Shown piece by piece: positions 38,175 to 49,989 of a stretch of DNA of 64,000 bases. The stretch is taken from positions 5,766,001-5,830,000 of the forward strand of contig RQOL01000876.1 in assembly GCA_013076295.1 (NCBI GenBank), given 5' to 3'. Within the stretch, counting starts at the first letter, position 1. Every line of letters begins with the position of its first letter. The translations under genes and the position numbers were made by a program. This DNA comes from Sanderia malayensis. Taxonomy: Eukaryota; Cnidaria; Scyphozoa; Semaeostomeae; Pelagiidae. A model generated the notes under the pieces. It had not been told where the DNA came from. It was given only the letters and a program-made list of their open reading frames with translations, and did no database searches.

Positions 38175-41100
38175 ATGATGAAAAGAGAAACATATGCGCG
38201 ACAACATCGCTATCACACATCATCCTTTAGACAAGTGGAGTCGAGAAGTGCCCAGTGCCAACGTCCTATTGCGTTGAATTATACTCCAACAATGCCATAC
38301 CACAGAATTATATCAAAACCAACAACTGCACCGTCTATCGTATATGGCCAATGCTGTTCGTCATTAACATACAGCAATCATCCAACATTCTATCCTTACG
38401 GTAAGCTTTGAAACATAGCATATATCAGAAGCTGTTGTGTGTTTAGTTAGCAAGCACAGTATATTGGTGTAATGCAGTGTAGCAACTAAGCCATTGGTAT
38501 TGCTCAATGCTAAGACAACGATGAGAGAGATCTCGTTAGGTGAATGCAGTTTGTAGAATGGCTAGTAAATGTATTGCCACCGGATATACATTTGCAACAT
38601 ATTTGCATAAAAGAAGCAATAAAATTATTACGCGAGAAACAGAACGGCTATAGAAAATGTATATTTAAAAGAATAAAAGCGTTCACAAAGATTTACAAAT
38701 GTTTAACTTCATTTAAAATGAAACTTGTCATGGTCGGGTCATCGTTGAACGAACACGCGCATTTTTAAAGGACCTCAAGGTTCAGTTCTAAAAGTTCATT
38801 AAATTGTCATACCAAAAGTTCTTTTGATAGTTCATTAACTTAAACAACATACTTAGTGCCCGTAAAACAATTAACTCAAAATAGGCCAGAAAAACTTTCA
38901 ATTTTGCAATAACTTGCGGCTAGAAAACAACGCCAAAAGCAAAACGAAGGAAGTTTGATATGCGTTCTATTATATGGCCAAAGACTTTAGTATGAGGCTC
39001 AAGAATAATCAAGAAACTGTATAATTTCCATTCTTAAAAAAGCAGTTTGTGCACGGCATGTTTTCAGTGAATATCAAGAACTTTGTTAATTTTTGTTTGA
39101 AAAAATGTAATTTTTGACGTTCTGGGATTAAATCCATCCAAAAATGCCCAACCTCGCCGATAAAATTGAAGACTCTTAGTGTACTAAAACGCCAAAATTA
39201 TCATGTCAAATTAAGAAACTTACTAAGTGCTTATCCAAGCTTCTTATAAAAAAAGTGTACATGCAAAAGTACGGTGTCAATCAAGATAAGTGTGTCTATT
39301 CTATTAATAGCAAAGCAGAGAACCAGAACAGAATTGAAACATAACGAACAGAACATAATTAGGAGAGTCTTAATTGCAAATGAATGCAATCGACTTCTTC
39401 GGCTATTTGCAGTGACAAAAATATTCAAAATTAAAAAGTTTCTCCTTGATTTTTCTTCATTAGCATAGGTTTATTAAACTGTTCTGCCTTCTACAAGTAT
39501 AGGTTCCTTATAAAGTGGTTCTTTATGAAAAAGCGTGTAATTTGTATAGCATTACGTATAATACAATTACGTATACTTGGTATGGCCTGAACCTCCAAAT
39601 GTCAAGTTTCGAGCCTTCAACTTCAGAAGTGAACACACTATGAAGTCGACAAGTTGAAAACATAAATGAACAAAACGTTTGTTCGAACCTGTGAAGGTTC
39701 GACTTATCGATGTTAAATCTGAAGTATGTATTAGATGAGTATAAAGGGGGAAAAGAAATCTAAACTGAGGTTTTCAATGAATTTTGTTTTGTTCCAGCTT
39801 GTAATTTTAGATTTAACTTAGTTAGAACAAAACAAGCTAGTGGCAAAATCATCTGGATATAAAACGATCAAGACCATTCTAAATTGTATATGATTTGTTC
39901 TACAGATCCGCGGATGTCATTTGAGACATTTTTAACAACAAACAGTTTGAAACAAAGCCGCAGAATGAGAGTAAGAACGAATTTCTCTTCTTGGCAACTG
40001 GAAGAACTTGAGCAGGCATTCCAAAAAACCCATTATCCCGATGTTTTCATGAGGGAAAATCTCGCAGGCAAACTCCAGCTACCAGAGTCGAGAGTGCAGG
40101 TAAGAATTACACGATTTGCTTTCAATGTTTTGTGTCACTTGGTTCAAGCATGGGGAGTTCAGTTCTTAGATTGCAGGTTTACTATCTGTCAGTGTTTCCA
40201 AATTTCACAGAATCGCAAAGTTAGCTACATAAATGCTTTTCGCAAACTATACGTCAAAGTTTGCAATTTTTACACGATGCTTCCATTATCACCAATTATG
40301 AGACGACTTTAATTGGTCTTCGGTGCATTTTATGAGCTAGTCTGCAGTTGTTACCGTAACAAAATAGGTTTCAAAGGCTATTTGCAACTTTGTGAGATAT
40401 ATTTTTATTGGCTGAGAATTCCCATTGATTAGTCGTGAGTGGCTCTACTGCATCAACTCCATACGGACATTGTGAAAATGAATTTATTCTTCATATTAGT
40501 TTTAAAAACAACCTTCTCCTGGCTAAATGAAAATAAAATTCCAAATGGCTTCCATTTGGGTGGATACACCACGTGCGCAGAAAATCTGCTGGTATTAAAT
40601 TCTTTGCCCTCTCCCCCAACTCTGCACAAACACAAACACTCACCAGGCTATTGTATAGTAGCATTACGAGTATTTGGGAGTAGTACTATTTGGAAATACG
40701 AGAGGAAGCCAAGTAATTGGTGACGTCGTTTTGGCGTGACGTCACCAATTTGTACCAAAAGATTTTCTTAACTTGCATGATATTTGGCCGATTTGGTTAA
40801 AAATACAAATGCGGTGAAATAAAATGTTCTTTTATTTGGAACAGAGCTTGGTGTGTTTCTTAAAAGTCATTTTGTTCGAGCTTGGGGAATCTTTGATGAC
40901 AACAGAACAAATCTTGCCAAAAATTAAATCGTAAAGATAAACCTAAAAAAGTAATCAAATGTATCACATGAGCTTTCAATTGACGTCACATTGGTTGTAT
41001 AAACTTGGTCATTTAATTACGATTGTTTATTGAAATAAACTTGGTAAACCAAATTATTTGAGAAAGCTTATCAAAAAAGCTAGAGCCGAATCTTGCTCTC

Positions 41101-43611
41101 TCGAACTCAGTTATCTCGAATAACTCACCATCTCGAACAAATTCCCATTTCCCCTCGTTCACCTGTGGGCTGAATTTAGTTCATGCAATCTTCAGCAAGG
41201 TACCAATGACGGCTGAACAAGCAACTATAAAGTCCAGAGCAAGCCTTCAGTGATGCTACTCGAGGAAACATAGCTACATTTTACACACCAAGTCAAGCAA
41301 AGGCAAAAATGCAGAAATTCCCACCACCATGTGAATGAAAACACTGGCTTTCTCAGCGCAAGCGAATCAAACTAATATGAACCAGCAAAAGATACAAACC
41401 AGCAAAAAAGAAAAAGGCAGAAATTGTGTCACAGTTGGTCATTGTGCAAACTCATGTTCAAATAATAACTTCTGAATGGTATGGTGGACGGGTGTACGTT
41501 GAAGCACTCTATGCTTCTCTACCAGATAAATGAAGTAATTGATTTCATAAGATCTCAGAAGAAAAAACGACATTTTTACAAGTGCAAGCTCTGCAAACAA
41601 TGAATTCAGGAGGATAAAGCCAAAACGCACCAAACCGCTGATTACGGTCCTTAAAACTACGACTGCAACGAGATACAAAAAATTAAAGAAATTACAAGGA
41701 ATTTATCCACAACTTATTACCAATAAATTTTCCAATGCATCCAAATCAGTCGAGTGTTGTGCACAGCGCTTTTTAGTTTAAAAACCAAAATGACGTCATC
41801 TCATAGGTCACGTGTTTGCAGCAAAATTTAGAGATTGCGGGCCGCTCAAAATGTGCGTGATGCCATCTCAAATATCGTAATCTAATGACAAAACAAAGGT
41901 TATCCACTTGCGTAGACTTTCCTACCCACCAACCTATCCGGCAAATTTGTTAACAGCAAAGCAATTCGGCAATTCAAAAAAATTACGGTTAATATCCTCA
42001 GCTGCCAATATTAAAACAAAGATCAAGCATCAATTATCACCGATAATCTGGAAGTAAAACACCGGGTTATAAAACAAATGGCAATTTACCCATTAAATAA
42101 AAAGATTGGTCTTCAAACAGCTGGTTAAATAAAGATTTCATCTTACACAGGCTAGTTCTAAAATAGAGACCGAGGGAGCAGAGATGTGGAACAGGAATAG
42201 GGGAACAGGGGAATATCTTAAAGAAGGAACCGGGAAACGGAAAGATTTACGAATTGACCAATATACTAAAAGATAGTGCTAAATCTTGCTGATGCTACGT
42301 GCCAAATTCATATCATTTTGGCTTGTTGTTTTAAAGTTCTACTATTTCAAAAACCATTTGCAAACGTTTAAATATGAAAAAGGGTTAACCACGTGAGCTG
42401 GAGAATGCCTGAGAGCAGGTTTAGAAAGAGCATTTCCTGATTCTAACCAATTGAAGGCAAATTAATCATTTTCAGAGACTCCCCAAATTATCTTACCTTG
42501 CTTGGAAAGCTAATCACATAAAAATGTTCCCGAAACTATGACAAATATTACTGTGTCATGTTGGCATTGTTTTTTGTACTTTTTGATCAGGGCTGAAAAA
42601 CAAACGGTTGCCAGCAAAATTACCTTATGATAAATGTATATAATAATTAATCGTGTATCCAATAAACATTTATGTGCTGAACAGTTTTTGTGTTTCCTCT
42701 TAGAATTTTTTTAAAGCCTGATTTCCCGCTTTTAAGCGCTTTTTGTTTTTTAAATTTGCCATGAAATATTGGGCCTTTTCCGTGATACTGACATTGAGTA
42801 TTAAAACAAGAAATGCTCTTTCCAAAATAGTCCTCAAATATTTTCTGTGTCACGTGGTTATCCTTCCCCCCATTCAGAGATTTTGGTGCAAACATTTTTG
42901 AGTATAACTATGAAGCAGGAAGCCAAAATGATATAAATTTGGTAGGTTATATCAGCAAGATGTAGCACTGTCTACTGGTATACAGATTGAATTCATAAAT
43001 CTTTCTGTTATCAAGTATAAAGCTCATTCCCCCTTTTAGACATTCCCAGTTCCCAGATTCCCTTTTTCAGGACTATCAATTTTACATGTGACACACCAAA
43101 TAAACTTCTCAAAACGTTCCAAGCTGTACAAAACAACTTGATTACAAAGAAATATACTTTCAAATGAATGATGCAAGATTATTCTTAATTATGATTATAT
43201 GACTATGCCTTTATGTAACAACAATCTAATCTGTAATAATTACTTTAGGTTTGGTTTCAAAATCGCCGTGCAAAGTGGAGAAAACACAACACTGCAAAAA
43301 ATTTATTGGATGTGAAAGATACTCCTATTGAAGGAGATTCAATCAAGAATAAGGTTGAATCCAACGATTCAATGAAAGTATCAAAAACAGAGGTGAAAAA
43401 AGATGGATGCAAAACAACTATAGTGAAGCCAGAAAAACAAAAATTGGATGAAGAGAATGATCCTGAAGATTTTACAAAGAAACCCTTGGTTAAAAAAGCA
43501 CCTTATGCTGAAAAGGATGCAAAAATGGTAGACATATTACCATCATATCATTGCAATATAAAAGACATTGGACCTCCACCTAAATTGATACCAATTGCCA
43601 AAATCTTTTGA
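38175..43611 (+). CDS. Paired-like (Q50) homeobox transcription factor
   Basis: Three coding exons, 260 aa: 38175-38400, 39906-40099, 43249-43611, all GT-AG and phase-consistent. The homeodomain spans residues 95-154 ([38 protein letters not shown]). It has Gln at homeodomain position 50 and is split by an intron before Val47, a position common in paired-class genes. No paired domain, octapeptide or OAR motif is visible. The N-terminal 90 residues are Tyr/Ser/Pro-rich; the C-terminal 105 are Lys/Asp/Glu-rich with repeated KK. Which paired-like family (Uncx, Alx, Dmbx, Otx-like and so on) cannot be decided by eye. The first ATG is one of two adjacent in-frame ATGs (38175, 38178). It should act as a sequence-specific nuclear DNA-binding protein. 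Confidence 0.88.
38754..39537. repeat. Long, diverged copy of the CACGTTTT TIR family
   Basis: The left end (CACGCGCATTTTTAAAGGAC, then CAAGG...TTCTAAAAGTTCATTAA) aligns with the start of the element at 54910. The right end GGTTCTTTATGAAAAAGCGT is the inverse TIR and is followed by TA. Lies in the first intron of the homeobox gene. Confidence 0.45.
40715..40750. promoter_or_regulatory. Hairpin containing a CRE palindrome
   Basis: A perfect 13-bp stem, AATTGGTGACGTC and GACGTCACCAATT, with a 10-base loop. A full TGACGTCA (CREB/ATF-type site) lies at 40737-40744. It is in the large intron of the homeobox gene. Regulatory function is inference. Confidence 0.3.
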
Positions 43612-43913
43612 ATTTAAAGCTCTGGTTGAAAATAAGCTTGCTAAAGTTCCCAACCTCAGAGCTTGAACAGTTCTTGTTATTCCAATTCTAAATTTGATTG
43701 AAGTATTATATATCAGAGAGAATACTAGCATTCAGTTATGTTATAATTATTGGTTATAGTCCCTGTTATAATCTTATATATAAAAGACAGACAGTAAATG
43801 GTAGATGTAGATGCATAGAATGATGCAAAGTACATGCTCAGTTACATTGATTTCAATTGTATATAACCAGATATGTGGGTTGGCAAAAAATAGAAGCAGG
43901 AGATTAAAGTACT

Positions 43914-43919
43914 AATAAA
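43914..43919 (+). terminator. Candidate poly(A) signal of homeobox gene
   Basis: AATAAA about 300 bp after the stop codon. Confidence 0.4.
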
Positions 43920-44502
43920 TAGATCTAACTCTTAATACTTCAATTACTCTGTGTTGTTTCTTTGTATATTTCTTGGTCTCGTCTGGCAACTCTTTTGGCT
44001 TCCTCTTTAGCCTTTTCTCTATTCTTTGTCCTTTTATTTTCTCTCTAGATCAAGAAAACACATGTGGCATGATTCATCAGGTAATTGTATCAATCAACAC
44101 CAACAAGGAACTAGAACTATGTCAATGCATTTTACTTACTTCATTTTTCAAACATTTTATCATTTTAAAATTTTGGTCATTGCATTTGCCCAGATATCGT
44201 AGCCATGGATGCTAAAAAAGAGTTTGTCTATTAATTTGCTGTCAATGCACAAATTTTGACTGTTTGCCATATTTGATATTTACAAAATCGTATTCAGATT
44301 AAATATACATTTCCTTTTTCAATGTACATTTATTGCTAGTTGGAATGTTGTTTACCTTACCTCATTGTGGCAATTTTGAAAAGCTTCTATAAATCCTATG
44401 CATTCATCGTGAAGATGAGGTGCCAAACTTGGATGCATCCCAGTTCAATGTTTATTGACTACAAGACGATATTGGCTCGTAGGTAGGAGGTACATTTAAA
44501 AG

Positions 44503-45012
44503 CGTTTAAACCATAGAGATAGGATATAAGATAATCTAGAGTGCGAACGAGGCTCATCCTCCAGACGCCAAAAATCCTCCAATGGCGGCCATTTTTTTAC
44601 CACTTGATACATCGAAACCCTGTGACTTTGCAAAGGGACGCAAGATTTTCAAAGTGTTTGAGCACAGGGATACAAAAGTTCACCCTCCAAGAGATATCTG
44701 GGCCTAACAATTCGTGCCATTGCAAATTGCATTAAAGTTTGTAAATTGTAATAATATTGTAAAAACAACCATAAACTTTCAGTATAATGAATATAATATA
44801 ATGTTTTAAAGATTAGAATGCTTCTTTGAGGTTTTTACTTGAAAGTATCAATGTACTTTGACTTCAAAATGTGAAGTTCTAGCTGTAGAGTTTTGTCCGC
44901 CATTTTGCTGGAGGGTGGCTGGCTAGAAATTTTTGCTTCACCCGCTATACAGAGGGAGTATCGGCCGTTAGCACTCTAGATTATCTTATATCCTATCTCT
45001 ATGGTTTAAACG
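44503..45012. mobile_element. TIR element with perfect 42-bp ends
   Basis: Positions 44503-44544 and 44971-45012 are exact inverse copies over 42 bp, containing GTTTAAACCATAGAGATAGG. The outer TTTAAA/TTAA within the ends could be a duplicated target, in which case the true TIR starts at ACCATAGAG. The interior has a second inverted pair around TCCTCCAGACG and no transposase frame. Confidence 0.75.
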
Positions 45013-45463
45013 GAGTGACAACAACTAACAACAACTACCAAATTCTCTTCCCCCTCCCTTTGCCATTCGCTTTCGCTTGTAAAATTATAAAACGAATCTG
45101 CTGTAGTATGCATCAAAAACTGCTTGTGTCCGAGGCAATTCTATTGGTATCACATGGTCAATCAAATTTTGCAGCTGCAAGTACTTGTCACAACATTTCC
45201 CTGTCACATTGTCAATTTAACCAATCAGCATCAAAATATTTTATTTAATTCGTATATGCTTTTGTTAGAGATATAGAATATGAGGCAATTAATCAAATGA
45301 TCTTATGTTTTATATTGTCTGTTTAAAATTGAGGCTTCCAAAGAATTTTATTTTTCCCGTTTCGATTCTAACTTCGAAAAAACGCCCTTTAAACATCAAG
45401 TTAATGCAGATGATTTAGTTGTAGGACAGAGCAAGAGGGTTTTAGAATCCAGTCAGTATAAAA

Positions 45464-48400
45464 ATGTCGAAGCATTTAGAGCAAAACATGCTTGATAAGT
45501 TATATGAAGATGTCAAAAAGGCTACGAAAGCGATTGCTAATTTGGAATTGCCGTGTGAACCAGAGGAATTTGATGAGTTTGTTAGGTCACAGAGTCCATT
45601 GAATTCCATTACTAACTACAGGAAACAATTTTATGATATTGAGGAAAACTCAACTGACCAGACGGCTAAATCGACAGTTGCTGCTATTTACCATCATCTC
45701 AGTATGGATCTACCGAAGCAAGTCACGTTATTTCTCAAGAAAGCCATCAAATTCTTGCCGACTTTCTTCGAAAGAGAGCAACCTCATTGGGTATATTGCT
45801 TTTGTATAAGAAACAGTATCTTAACCAATGTTTGCTAAAAATAATTCAGCTATGTTGAAAAGGGTTTTAATTTTACTTGTCCCATCCAAGATTGAGAAAA
45901 TTTGGGGAAAGCTTACGTTCTTATGATTAAAACGAGAAGCCTTTCCTTGCAGTCTTTTGTTTTCAATAAATAAAGCGATTGAGATTAGTTGATAATTATT
46001 TCTTTGTTTGTTTGCAATCCAAGTTCCTTGTCTTTACAGGATTGCTTAGCTGAAATTTGGATGCCAGCTTTGTGTAATCTTTGTGATAAGCACAAAAAAG
46101 CACAAAAGTCATGCTGCCGTGATGGACTTGTGTCTTTTATTTTTCAAGAGATGTTGCCACGCATGACTGACATTGAATGGGGCAAGGTAAGTAGTGCTTT
46201 ACTTAGACATATATTCCCAAATACTTCAAATAAATGCCAAAAGACCTATCTCTAGAAATTGGATAATAGAATTGTTAACTGGCATTATGTAGAGGAATAG
46301 TGTGCGACGATAACTGGAAATGCCTTCCAGTTACCGTTGCTGTTTGTCAGTTATCAAATTATCTGCATCAAATATAAATATTAATATTTCACGTAGCAAA
46401 CAAAAAAGGAAAAAGTAATGGAGAGCTCGATGATACTTGTCTATAACTGTTGCAAATTGTCAGAAAATCTTAAGTATTACGAAGAAGTAAATGCAGTTGA
46501 TAAATTGGTGAAGCTGCGAAACGATACAAATTATTTAGAAGAAAATGAAACAAATGTAACAGCACTGCTTACCCTTGGATATCTCATTGATGAGTCAAAC
46601 AATGACAAAATCATATGCGGTCATGGTATGTATGACATAATATCAGCAGATACCGGACAACTTGCACCTTGAAGTAATCTTTTCTTACATATATTCACAG
46701 TATTTAGAGGTAATTGTTTGTACTTTTCTAGCAACTATTGAAACATTGATACGATATTTGAGGAAATGTCTTGCAAACAGGGACCACGAATCTATTTTCT
46801 ATGCAGAAGAAATTGCCCATGGGCTGCGTCATCTTTCAGCTCCTGATGAGAACAAAAAATTGGTAATAATGTAAAAAAAAAAACAAAAAAAACGCAACTT
46901 AGTTATTTACAATTAGCAAACAATGTAATAAAGCAATTAATGATCACTTGTATGTATTGCTTAGATTTGTGAAACAGGAGGCCATGAAGTGTTGGCAAAA
47001 TTGTTATTCAATGCGATGAATGACAAAGAAATCATCGCATCATGTCATGCTTTATGGAGCTTGTGCTTCTCAGAGAAAGGAAGACTCTTAACACAGGAGA
47101 ATCAAGATTTGATGAAAAAGCTCAAAGAGTTGAGTGTAAGTGATACACAGACTTAGATTTTTGATTTTTCTCTGATGAAACTTGTGTCGCTGATCAGCAG
47201 AAAGGTTGTTTAATTAACTTGTTAAATTGGTCCTAATCTTTTTACGCAACAGGAAAATGAGAAAACCGACGTGAAAGAGGCAGCAGTCGGTGTCTTGTGG
47301 CAGTTAAAACAATACGAAGAAAAAGAAAAGACAGCAGTTATAGGTAGAAGAATAGATATCAATTATCATGTACCACACCTTGCAAATTCAGTTTTGCATC
47401 TCCACTTCGCATACCAGCTAACTCAGATATGCAACATAAACATTAAAGCCCTGTTTACACTACGAAAATGAAACTGGGTTCAACCCGGGTTCAACCCACT
47501 TCAGTAAAATTTCGTCCAGTGTAAACGCAACCAAAGTGGGTTGAACCCGGGTTGAACCTGGATCAGCAAGACCCATCTCCAGAGGTGGGTTGAACCCGGG
47601 TTGAGCCCAGATTCAATTTCTCATTTTGTAGTGTAAACGCGAAAGTGGGTTGAACCCAGTTTAGTTTTATTCTACGCATGCGGATTGGTGGCGAAATTCG
47701 AAAAGCGGAAGCGCGCCATTGTCAAATAGAAAGAAGAATAAACATCGAGATAAAAAAATTGATAGCGATAAAAAAGTTTTATAGTTGAGAAAAATATGGA
47801 AGCAGCCAACCGTGGATCATTTTGGTCAGATGATGAAATGCTTTTTTTGATGAGCATTTGGGCTGATGAAAAGATCCAGCAGCAACTTCACCGTTGCACT
47901 CGAAAGAAGTCCATTTCGAAAAATTCTAACGTAATATTTTGAAAGGCCTGCATTGTTTTTCTTGACTTCAGCTTCATGGAAGTTGCAAGGCGAGCTCAAG
48001 AAACTCGTGGTTGCCCGCCATTTTGACTTCGAATGATTTGATTTCTATCAACTGCGCATGCCTAACCAGAAGCAACCTAGATTCAACCCACTTTGTTGTT
48101 TACACTTCTCAAAGACCCACTGTAGTGTAAACGAAACTGGGTTGAACCCGGGTTCACCCTAGGTTCAGTTAAACTGGGTTGAACCCGGGTTAATTTTCGT
48201 AGTGTAAACGGGGCTTAAGTGTCATTCTCCATCAATCTTCATGCAGAAACACAGTTTGCTATTGCAGCTGATCAGCAGAGAGAGAGAACCATTAAAATTT
48301 TTTCATATTCACAGCAGATAGCGGCCGTAAAGGTGCAGGATATATCATGCTAAGTTATCAGTGGGACAATCAAAAGGTGGTCAAAGATATTGCTGATGCA

Positions 48401-49618
48401 CTAACCAAAAGAGGATACAATGTATGGATTGATGTCGAGAAAATTCAAGGCAACATTATAGATGCAATGGCAGATGCTGTTGAACAAGCAGCAGTTATCA
48501 TCATTTGTATGTCAAAAAGATATCAAAGAAGCAATAATTGCAGAGCAGGTAACTCTTCATTAGAGGATAGATACTGGGATTGCTCCCCATGATTCTACTC
48601 TACCACGATGTCCCTTAAAAGAACAAAAATATTGGTCCCAACGGAGGTTTCACTGCATATCACTATGTTTGGCTTTGCAGAAGCACAATATTCACATAAA
48701 TTGGAGAAGAAAATGATACCATTAATGATGGAAAATAATTACAAACCTGATGGATGGCTTGGCTTACTTCTTGGCTGTGAGTTGTACACCGATTTTACAA
48801 CCCTTGAAAAATTTACTGAAAACATGGAGCTGCTTTGCAGACAGTTGGATACTAACTGTCCAGCATTGCTAACTGAAGCACCTATAACACAAAATGCCGA
48901 AAAGCCAGTTCAAGCTGCAAATGAGCCATACCGGGGTAATCTAGACTTGTTTTTATTGACATCTTTTCACATGCCATGTTGTCGCAAATCTTCAATGTTG
49001 CAATACAAAATCATCTTGTTCTAGATCATCATCCTCTGACGTCACCCGATTGTCTTGATTCTCCTGCTTCCAATGCTCCTACTGCAGAAATAAAAAATCA
49101 ATCAATAAACGATAAAAAGCTGGATGAAATATCACAATGGTCAAACGCTGATGTTGAAAAGTGGCTACGGGAAAATTCATTGATCGGGTAGGTATATTTT
49201 CTCTATATATCTTATACCATCGTCAATAGAAAAAATATTTTCTATTGACTATGCTTATACTGCTTATACCGGAACAAATGATGCAGTTTCTGACATCATA
49301 AAATCGATATTTTTAGGGCTTTAAAAAGAAATCGATTAAGAAAACTAACTGGTATACATTTGGTTATGTTTTATAACTTACGAAGAGAGGTTTGTAAAAT
49401 TCGTTTTTGCACAGTAAATATCTTGAATCTGTTCGCTAAATTTAAGTATATACTCACAAAACTAGACTGTGATATAATAAAAATAGCAAATTGTTATCTT
49501 ACATTTTCAGTGTCCAAAAAGATATTACGACCGTTTTGAAGTGAGACAAGACTTGGGTTTCCATGATCTTTTGGATTTCCTTGCATTTACAAATCACATT
49601 GGCAAACTGTTTGAATGA
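45464..49618 (+). CDS. ARM-TIR-SAM protein, possible NAD-cleaving TIR
   Basis: Ten coding exons, 614 aa: 45464-45790, 46040-46186, 46397-46625, 46732-46862, 46965-47135, 47253-47343, 48315-48548, 48681-48935, 49025-49187, 49522-49618. Residues about 110-360 are helical armadillo-like repeats (TALLTLGYLIDESN, ASCHALWSLCFS, AAVGVLWQLKQY). A TIR domain follows at about 374-500 (GYIMLSYQW, GYNVWIDVEKIQGN, IIICMSKRYQRSNNCRAE, KKMIPLMME), then a SAM-like domain from 567 to the end (QWSNADVEKWLREN, YYDRFEVRQDLGFHDLLDF). SARM1 also joins ARM, SAM and TIR but in a different order. The Glu in NCRAE (residue 444) aligns with the catalytic Glu of NAD-hydrolysing TIRs; activity is inferred, not shown. The last exon uses the acceptor AAAAAG at 49516-49521, chosen because it alone completes the SAM domain. 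Confidence 0.88.
47447..48215. mobile_element. PIF/Harbinger-like element in intron
   Basis: TIR AGCCCTGTTTACACTACGAA and its inverse ending GTGTAAACGGGGCT, flanked by TAA at 47444-47446 and 48216-48218. Three-base TWA duplications and such ends are typical of PIF/Harbinger. Subterminal regions repeat GGGTTGAACCCGGGTT many times in both orientations. It sits in the intron just before the TIR-domain exon. It contains a short Myb/SANT-like frame. Confidence 0.75.
47796..47942 (+). pseudogene. Truncated Myb/SANT-like frame of the Harbinger element
   Basis: Forty-eight residues from ATG to TGA. They contain FWSDDEMLFLMSIWADEKIQ, the first helix and Trp of the trihelix Myb/SANT-like domain that PIF/Harbinger transposons encode as their second protein. 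It stops after about half a domain, so it is most likely a deletion remnant. Confidence 0.55.
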
Positions 49619-49624
49619 TTCCTT

Positions 49625-49630
49625 AATAAA
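49625..49630 (+). terminator. Candidate poly(A) signal of ARM-TIR-SAM gene
   Basis: AATAAA seven bases after the stop codon, implying a very short 3' UTR if used. Confidence 0.4.
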
Positions 49631-49989
49631 AACAATCGCATAATCGCATCTTAACTTTTTGTAATTCTACATCTATTTTATGCATACTTTTTTTAAAAAG
49701 CAAACAGTTTGACATATGTACATTTATAACAATGAAAATGTCACGTGGGCAAGCAGCAATAGTTCTATTAAATGATCAAAGTCAGCAGAAAAACAGAAAG
49801 TTTGGCAACGAAAGTCCTCAATGCATGGAAATGGTAGTCCTGAAAAATAATTTTGGCAGCCATGCTCATATAAATATGGAACCCCTATGCATAAATCCCA
49901 ATGTCCCGGATGGCTTCGTGTCGTGTGTAATTCGTGTGTATGCAGTGAATAACTGCATATGGCGATGGCCGTATATCATGTGTGTAAGT

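Larger units (their letters stand above)
43612..45463. other. Intergenic region
   Basis: Contains the 3' flank of the homeobox gene, a 510-bp TIR element and the 5' flank of the ARM-TIR-SAM gene. No supported coding exon. Confidence 0.5.

Noticed and set aside
42647..42895. 82-residue minus-strand frame inside the homeobox intron
   Set aside because: No start context, splice partners or recognisable domain.
49511..49521. Acceptor CAG at 49510 for the last ARM-TIR-SAM exon
   Set aside because: Joining there gives an early stop and loses the SAM-like residues; the acceptor ending at 49521 gives YYDRFEVRQDLGF and a proper end.
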